From NCBI GenBank assembly GCA_015061605.1, contig SUWH01000019.1, forward strand, positions 1-56,158: a stretch of DNA of 56,158 bases, read 5' to 3'. Made by a program: the position numbers and the translations under genes. The notes beneath the pieces were generated by a model. That model was not told where the DNA came from. It was given only the letters and a program-made list of their open reading frames with translations, and did no database searches. Source of the stretch: Lentisphaerota bacterium. Its GTDB lineage: Bacteria; Verrucomicrobiota; Lentisphaeria; Victivallales; Victivallaceae. Positions 51,583-56,158 of the stretch are shown one piece after another (position 1 is the stretch's first letter; each line of letters starts with the position of its first letter).

Positions 51583-52266
51583 ATGATCTATCCGGAATGT
51601 CCTGATGTCGATTTCATCATCCGCCTCTGTACCGCCGGGATGCTCGGTGCCTGTATCGGTATCGAACGCGAACTGCGCGCCAAAGAAGCGGGAGTACGCA
51701 CCCATTTTCTCGTGGCTCTGGGCAGTGCATTGATGATGATCGTTTCGCAGCACGGTTTTGCCGATTTGATGCCGGTCATCGGTTACGGCAGATTCGATCC
51801 CAGCCGCGTGGCGGCACAGATCGTCAGCGGCATCGGTTTTCTCGGTGCGGGCATAATCATTTTCCGCAAAGAAGCGGTGCAGGGCTTGACCACTGCCGCC
51901 GGTTTGTGGGTCGCCGCCGGTATCGGCATGGCGGTCGGCGGCGGGATGTATGTATTGGGAATGGCGGCGACGGTGCTGGCGCTGGTATGTTTTGAACTGC
52001 TCCGGATCAGCTCCAACCATCTCGGACTTATCAGCCGCACGGTGCATGTCACATTCATCACCAAAAATGAAACCTCTCTTGAAAAGACCGTTTCAACACT
52101 TCAAAGCAAAGGTTTCCGCCCGGGCAACTACTCTTTCCGCAAAGATTCCGACGGCAATCTTAAAGTGAATATGGTCATCCGCTACCGCACCAGAAAAAAT
52201 GATTCGGCAATGGTTCTGCGCCGACTGGAAAAGATATCCGGAATAAAATTGGAAAAATTCGAGTAA
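51583..52266 (+). CDS. MgtC/SapB-family membrane protein
   Basis: This 227-residue protein has four or five hydrophobic segments in its first 150 residues, with the MgtC signature GACIGIERELRAKEAGVRTHFLVALGSALMM, later GIGFLGAGIIIFR and GLTTAAGLWVAAGIGMAVG. A cytosolic ACT-like domain is at about 155-227. Family members affect survival at low Mg2+ and inside host cells but their transport function is not settled. The ATG at 51583 has AGGAG 10 nt upstream; a start 48 nt earlier overlaps the -10 box. The ATP-cone-like gene follows after 6 nt. Confidence 0.92.
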   Translation: MIYPECPDVDFIIRLCTAGMLGACIGIERELRAKEAGVRTHFLVALGSALMMIVSQHGFADLMPVIGYGRFDPSRVAAQIVSGIGFLGAGIIIFRKEAVQGLTTAAGLWVAAGIGMAVGGGMYVLGMAATVLALVCFELLRISSNHLGLISRTVHVTFITKNETSLEKTVSTLQSKGFRPGNYSFRKDSDGNLKVNMVIRYRTRKNDSAMVLRRLEKISGIKLEKFE

Positions 52267-52272
52267 CGTCTT

Positions 52273-53214
52273 ATGTACAAACCGATCTTACGCCGGATAT
52301 TTCTGAAAGACAGCGACGGCGGCATCACCCCTTTTGACCCGGAAAATCTGCTCACCCGCCTTGCCGGAGCGTTTCAAAGCGCCAATCAGGAGAGTGAGTG
52401 TTATGTTGCCGATGATATCGTCCTCGCACTGGAATACACATTGCGCCGCGCCCCGCGTCCTGAACTTGTTTTCAGCGAAGGTGAAATAGATGCCGCAGTG
52501 ATCCGGATACTGGAAAGTTCCGGTTTTCCGGAAGCGGCACAGGCATTCCGTGCCAGCGGAAGCAGAGAACAATTGTTACAGCTTTCAACAACCGGTGCGG
52601 CATTGCAGGAATTTCTCTCTGCACATCTGGGATGTTCACAGGAGAGATTGGTAAAAATTGCTGAAAAATGTTCCACCGCGCTGCAGACCCTCAATATCGA
52701 AGCGGCGTCACTCCATCTGATCCTGGAACTGGCGCGCCACTATGAACGCGAAACCGCCGAAGCCGATCTGCGCCACGCCGCTCCGGTAAAAGAATGTGCC
52801 AATACCGTCCTCACCCGGCAGGACATCGCCGGATTGCTGCCGAAGGAGAGTGCCGAATTGCTGAAAAACGGTGTACTGCAGATTTCCGGAGTGTCTCCGG
52901 TTTTCCCCGGCATCCGCTTTTTCTTTTCCATGGAAAAATTCGCGTTACAGCACAACTTCACCATTCCGGTAACTGAATTGGAACTTTATCCGGCGCTGTA
53001 CAGGACCGCCAATATACTGGAAAATGCCAGAAAAGCGATCAGTGACCGTCTGGCTCTGCCGGAAGATCCTCCGTGTCTTATGACCATACCGGATATGTTT
53101 GACTTTCTCTACCGGATGGTCGGATGCACCAAAGCCGATGCGATGGCGGCAGAGCTTGCCGGTATTCTGTGCTCGGAATTCAAAGCTGAACTTTATCAAC
53201 TTTCATTCGATTGA
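52273..53214 (+). CDS. Putative ATP-cone-domain protein (unknown)
   Basis: This 313-residue protein begins with a segment that resembles an ATP-cone (ITPFDPENLLTRLAGAF, then SEGEIDAAVIRILESSGFPEAAQAF), the nucleotide-sensing module of ribonucleotide reductases and NrdR. No zinc ribbon or catalytic reductase domain follows. The remainder is helical with no recognised family (LLPKESAELLKNG, then GVSPVFPGIRFFFSMEKF). It is 6 nt from the MgtC-family gene. The role could be regulatory. The ATP-cone call is moderate because it was made by eye. Confidence 0.6.
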   Translation: MYKPILRRIFLKDSDGGITPFDPENLLTRLAGAFQSANQESECYVADDIVLALEYTLRRAPRPELVFSEGEIDAAVIRILESSGFPEAAQAFRASGSREQLLQLSTTGAALQEFLSAHLGCSQERLVKIAEKCSTALQTLNIEAASLHLILELARHYERETAEADLRHAAPVKECANTVLTRQDIAGLLPKESAELLKNGVLQISGVSPVFPGIRFFFSMEKFALQHNFTIPVTELELYPALYRTANILENARKAISDRLALPEDPPCLMTIPDMFDFLYRMVGCTKADAMAAELAGILCSEFKAELYQLSFD

Positions 53215-53220
53215 AAAAAG

Positions 53221-53603
53221 TTCACAGACATCTCACAAAAAACAACGGACGGCGGCGTCTCGCGGCCAATCTCGCGCCTTGCTGCGCTCGCCTCGTCCGG
53301 CTCCATTGCATTTCGCCGTGACAAGCGAAGAGGATACAAGTATGCCTTGTCCCGGCGGAGCATTGGCGAAGACGGATCCTCGCTCTTCTTGCTTGCAAAA
53401 CACGACATTGCCGCACGATCCATCCGCCGATTGAATCATTCGTTTTTTAAACACGGCGTAAAATGGTGGTGCGGCCTGACGGCACGCACGTTTTGCCCGT
53501 GCAAAACAAAATCTGCCAAAATCACTTTTTCAAAATTCAATTTTCTTTCGCTGAAAAACTTGAGAGAGCAGATGTTTTTCTTATTTTATGGGACAGCTGT
53601 GAA
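53221..53603 (+). repeat. Dispersed repeat element, full copy with terminal inverted repeats
   Basis: This 383-bp element starts TTCACAG and ends CTGTGAA, a perfect 7-bp terminal inverted repeat. Its flanks match the inverted copy at 34826-35140 almost base for base in long blocks (for example ATCCATCCGCCGATTG and the AT-rich end). The middle (about 53300-53385) differs in length and sequence and includes GGATACAAGTATGCC, an inverted-repeat core. It starts 6 bp after the stop of the ATP-cone-like gene. Confidence 0.92.
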
Positions 53604-53632
53604 AAAAGTTGGATTTTTTCTTCAAAAAAAAG

Positions 53633-53661
53633 TTGAAAAGCGCCCGAAAGTGTATTATATT
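53633..53661 (+). promoter_or_regulatory. dnaN promoter
   Basis: TTGAAA (53633-53638) and TATATT (53656-53661) are separated by 17 nt. The leader to dnaN is about 40 nt and includes AGGAGAT. No dnaA gene or DnaA-box cluster is visible upstream. Confidence 0.75.
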
Positions 53662-53706
53662 TGTCCCAAGTAAATATTATATATAAATAACAGGAGATAT
53701 AAGAAA

Positions 53707-54798
53707 ATGAAATTTACAGTAAACCGCGAAAAATTCCAGAAAGCGCTGCAGAAAGTCGGCAGCATCATCGGTTCCCATTCCATGCTTCCTCTGCTCAGCA
53801 ATGTGTTTATCCAGGCAGAAGAGGGCAGACTCAAACTCTGCACCACCGATCTCGAACTGCGCTTGGGTACCGAAGTCGAAGCTGAAATCACTGAAACCGG
53901 CGTCACCACACTTCCCGCCCGCAAACTCACCCAGCTCATCGGCAGTTTTATCGCTCCGGAAGTGACCTTTGACATCAACGATCAGGATCAGGCAAAAATC
54001 TGCTGCGGCACCGCTAAATTCACTTTGCACGGTCTGCCCGCCGCCGACTTCCCCGAAGCCGCCGATTTTGAAACCGTCCGCGAAGTAAAGTTCAAACAGA
54101 GCAGCTTCAAACGGATGATCGGTTCCATCTCCTATGCGGTGAGTGCCGACGATTCCCGTAAAGTGTTGACCGGTATCCTCGTCAGTATGAAAGATGAGAA
54201 ACTCACCCTCGTCGCCACCGACGGTAAACGTATGGCGATGCAGGAAAGCGTTCTGGCAAATGTCTCCGCTGAAGGCGATGCCATCGTCCCGCTGAAAGCG
54301 ATGTCCGAACTGCGCCGGTTGCTCGATGGAGAAGAAGAAGTTGCGATCAACTTCGGTGAAAAGCTCTGCTGCTTCACCGCTCCCGGATTCACTCTTACCA
54401 CCAAACTTATCGAAGGCAGTTTCCCCAACTACCGCGCGGTGGTTCCGGCACAGTTCAAACAGGAGATCGAAGTTCCGGTTTCCGTGCTGCGTTCAAAGAT
54501 CGAAACGGTTGCGCTGATGCTCTCCGTTGCGACCGGATTCATCATCCTCCGTTTTGAAAACAATCAGCTTCAGCTTCAGGGTTCCAGCGCCGAAGTCGGC
54601 GAAGGTATCGATTTGATCGACATCAACTACGAAGGCGACACTTTTGAAGTATCCTTCAACCCCGTCTTCCTCGCCGATCCTCTGCGCAACACCGATGCGG
54701 AAACAGTCAAGATCAAACTCAACGACCCGCTTGCCCCGGTGGCGATCGAAGCCGGTGAAGGTTTCGTTTACATCATTATGCCGCTCCGCAAAAAGTAA
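53707..54798 (+). CDS. dnaN: DNA polymerase III beta subunit (sliding clamp)
   Basis: This 363-residue protein forms the ring that holds DNA polymerase III on the template. It has three similar domains and the normal length. Typical stretches are MLPLLSNVFIQAEEGRLKLCTTDLEL, SADDSRKVLTGILVSM with TDGKRMAM, and the C-terminal PLAPVAIEAGEGFVYIIMPLR. The start follows AGGAGAT with a 7-nt spacer. It is followed by recF after 6 nt, an order common near replication origins. The dnaA gene is absent here, so the origin may be elsewhere. Confidence 0.97.
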   Translation: MKFTVNREKFQKALQKVGSIIGSHSMLPLLSNVFIQAEEGRLKLCTTDLELRLGTEVEAEITETGVTTLPARKLTQLIGSFIAPEVTFDINDQDQAKICCGTAKFTLHGLPAADFPEAADFETVREVKFKQSSFKRMIGSISYAVSADDSRKVLTGILVSMKDEKLTLVATDGKRMAMQESVLANVSAEGDAIVPLKAMSELRRLLDGEEEVAINFGEKLCCFTAPGFTLTTKLIEGSFPNYRAVVPAQFKQEIEVPVSVLRSKIETVALMLSVATGFIILRFENNQLQLQGSSAEVGEGIDLIDINYEGDTFEVSFNPVFLADPLRNTDAETVKIKLNDPLAPVAIEAGEGFVYIIMPLRKK

Positions 54799-54804
54799 GC
54801 TCCC

Positions 54805-55833
54805 GTGGTAATAGAAAGACTTGAACTCGCCGATTTCCGGAATTTTGCTTTCCGGGAATTGGCGTTTTCACATAACCGTGTTCTTTTTACCGGTCCCAAC
54901 GGTTCCGGAAAAACCAACACTCTGGAAAGTATCGCTTTTTTAAGTCTGCTCCGCTCTTTCCGCAACGCCCCGGCACGCGAACTCATCCGGCTCGGCGCAA
55001 AGCACTTCACCTTGAAAGCCGATATCAATGTCCGCAACACCGGAGAACGCCTCGCTGTCCGCGAACACCTCTCCGGTCAACGGGAACTTTTTATCGGCAG
55101 AGCGGCGATCCGCAAATCCAGCGACTTCATCCGGGAATTTCACTGTGTGGTTTTTTCTCCGGAAGACCGCCTTATCACCGGCGGCAGCTCCAGCCACCGG
55201 CGGAAATTCTTTGATATTCTCATTTCCACCGTCGAACCGGAATATCTCTACCGCCTCTCCCGCTATTCCCGCGCCCTGATACAACGCAACAAGGCATTGA
55301 AACAAAATCCCCGCCTTGCCGATGCCTTTGATCAGGAACTTGCCGAACAGGCACCATTTATTGCCGCCAGACGCAGACATTATTCAGCAGAGCTTACCCT
55401 CGCTGTAAATGAACTTCTCGGAGAAAAGGGTAAACTTGAACTGCTTTATAAAACCGACACTCCCGATACACCCGGAGAATTTCTGAATCTTCTGCACAGC
55501 AAAAAATCAAGCGAACTGCGCCGCTGCTGTACCCTTTCCGGAGTGCAGCTGGATGAATTTGAACTTGTTTTCAACGGCAAAACTTTGCGCAACTTCGGTT
55601 CGACCGGACAGTTGCGTTTGATTTCACTTCTGATGAAACTCGCCCAGTTCCAGATGTTCCGGAACAACACCCCCGCTCCGGTCGTCGTACTGGCAGATGA
55701 CATTTCCGGAGAACTCGACGCCGAAAACTTCAATTTGTTCCTGAATACCATCTCCAGCGCCGATCAAGCATTTTTCACCTTCGCCGCCAATATCCCCGAA
55801 CCATTGCAGGATTCCGAAATCATCCGGATTTGA
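54805..55833 (+). CDS. recF: DNA replication and repair protein RecF
   Basis: This 342-residue SMC-like ATPase helps load RecA at gaps. Walker A is GPNGSGKTNTLE at about 30-41, the ABC signature region is FGSTGQLRLISLLMKLAQ and Walker B is VVVLADDISGELD. RHYSAELTLAVNELLG and the coiled-coil part are typical. The start is GTG at 54805, 6 nt after dnaN, with no clear Shine-Dalgarno site, so translation is probably coupled to dnaN. A very strong hairpin follows. Confidence 0.95.
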   Translation: MVIERLELADFRNFAFRELAFSHNRVLFTGPNGSGKTNTLESIAFLSLLRSFRNAPARELIRLGAKHFTLKADINVRNTGERLAVREHLSGQRELFIGRAAIRKSSDFIREFHCVVFSPEDRLITGGSSSHRRKFFDILISTVEPEYLYRLSRYSRALIQRNKALKQNPRLADAFDQELAEQAPFIAARRRHYSAELTLAVNELLGEKGKLELLYKTDTPDTPGEFLNLLHSKKSSELRRCCTLSGVQLDEFELVFNGKTLRNFGSTGQLRLISLLMKLAQFQMFRNNTPAPVVVLADDISGELDAENFNLFLNTISSADQAFFTFAANIPEPLQDSEIIRI

Positions 55834-55834
55834 T

Positions 55835-55888
55835 CGGGAGGGGGAAAAAACTTTTTTTCACGAGAAAAAAAGTTTTTTCCCCCTCCCG
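55835..55888. terminator. Perfect 25-bp hairpin after recF (bidirectional terminator-like)
   Basis: Bases 55835-55859 are perfectly complementary to 55864-55888, with a 4-nt loop (ACGA). The stem has a G-rich base, an A6 tract, C and a T7 tract. Because of the internal A and T tracts it can act on either strand. It begins 1 nt after the recF stop codon, as expected for a terminator. Confidence 0.85.
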
Positions 55889-55971
55889 AACCCTCCCCCT
55901 TTTTCAAAAAAAGCGGAGTATTTTGCCGCTCCAATGTCGCGGCTCACTTATATTAACTTATCATATCCTTA

Positions 55972-56032
55972 CTCGCGCAAGCGAGCGCTTCACTTTTGCC
56001 GCAGGCAAAAAGCTTCACATTGCGAAGCAATG
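55972..56032. repeat. Chain of three short hairpins separated by GCTTCAC
   Basis: CTCGC-gcaa-GCGAG (55972-55985), TTTTGCC-gca-GGCAAAA (55994-56010) and CATTGC-gaa-GCAATG (56018-56032) lie in a row. GCTTCAC (55987-55993 and 56012-56018) precedes the second and third hairpin. The same heptamer precedes the palindrome at 43832-43845. Confidence 0.82.
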
Positions 56033-56158
56033 CTCCTATGAGAGACTATTTGTCAAGTTTTATTTGCGAAAAAATCGTAAAAAAGTTGATAATCAGCGAA
56101 AGATGATTCTAAAAAGCTGCTTTTGTCTTGCTCCTATTCGCGTTCTGTAATGCTTCTG

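Larger units (their letters stand above)
53215..53706. other. Intergenic interval: dispersed repeat and dnaN promoter
   Basis: No gene is supported. The interval contains the full repeat element (53221-53603), followed by the dnaN promoter (53633-53661) and the dnaN ribosome site AGGAGAT. Open frames in the repeat on both strands arise from its GC-rich middle and are not supported. Confidence 0.75.
55834..56158. other. Intergenic end of window with strong hairpins
   Basis: No gene is supported. The region holds the perfect 25-bp hairpin (55835-55888), a pyrimidine-rich tract (about 55889-55905) and the three-hairpin GCTTCAC chain at 55972-56032. The last 120 bases show nothing I can assign. 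Confidence 0.75.

Noticed and set aside
51472..52047. 191-codon minus-strand open frame opposite the MgtC-family gene
   Set aside because: Antisense shadow of a recognised membrane protein; composition is His- and Asp-rich without a domain.
53633..53706. Replication origin upstream of dnaN
   Set aside because: No DnaA gene and no cluster of DnaA-box-like TTATNCACA sites; dnaN-recF alone is not enough.

Overview
The window looks like a chromosomal segment of a Lentisphaerota (Victivallales-like) bacterium. Supporting signs are a V-type ATPase pair (subunits I and K), a secreted DUF4838 protein beside a pseudopilin of the H-X9-DG type under a LacI regulator, many FTLIE-type pseudopilins, a complete type II secretion (T2S) operon and a moderate G+C content. 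This assignment is inference from gene content. Several promoters share a TTGAAA-like -35 box, a 16-17 nt spacer and a TATATT-like -10 box, so ordinary sigma70 promoters are readable here.

Layout. 1-128: edge copy of a dispersed repeat. 147-4167 (minus): MoxR / DUF58 / BatD-like / VWA operon with its promoter. 4212-10254 (minus): a compact phage head and packaging module (small terminase, portal, scaffold, capsid, connector, a Cys-rich gene, large terminase) with no tail, lysis, replication or integrase genes. 10281-11401: a control region with three TTGC-N6-GCAA palindromes and a divergent repressor-like gene with two HTH-like segments and an S24-type C-terminal domain that lacks the catalytic Ser and Lys. 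11502-24000 (plus): T2S operon with assembly-platform L/M/C-like proteins, secretin, ATPase, GspF, pseudopilins G-K and two accessory secreted or membrane proteins. 24362-25088 (minus): rpsD with its promoter and terminator. 25186-27006: a secreted protein of unknown function. 27146-27221: tRNA-Thr(UGU). 27363-32856: a second pseudopilin set, including an 1108-residue GspK-like protein. 32863-33488: repeat remnant plus a 4 x 126 bp tandem array. 33519-36471: MarC-family protein, XRE-cupin regulator, a dispersed repeat, proA. 36510-39905: V-ATPase I and K, then lplA. 39888-44892 (minus): LacI regulator, H-X9-DG pseudopilin, DUF4838 protein, esterase. 45054-45551: an orphan gene, followed by a 138-nt long hairpin. 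45893-50552 (minus): rfbF-rfbG-rfbH-pepD, the CDP-3,6-dideoxyhexose branch. 50626-53214: prmC, an MgtC-family protein and a putative ATP-cone protein. 53221-53603: a full copy of the dispersed repeat. 53633-55833: dnaN-recF, followed by a perfect 25-bp hairpin.

The most interesting parts are: (i) the head-only phage module under an intact-looking operator/promoter switch, where a perfect palindrome fills the spacer of the leftward promoter and another covers the -35 box of the repressor promoter; (ii) a family of intergenic repeat elements with short terminal inverted repeats and a variable hairpin core; (iii) the 138-nt hairpin at 45.6-45.8 kb; (iv) a terminator for one gene encoded inside the 3' end of the convergent lplA gene; (v) pseudopilins whose -1 residue is Ser, His, Arg or Asn rather than Gly. 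All functional calls come from reading the sequence; no database search was run.
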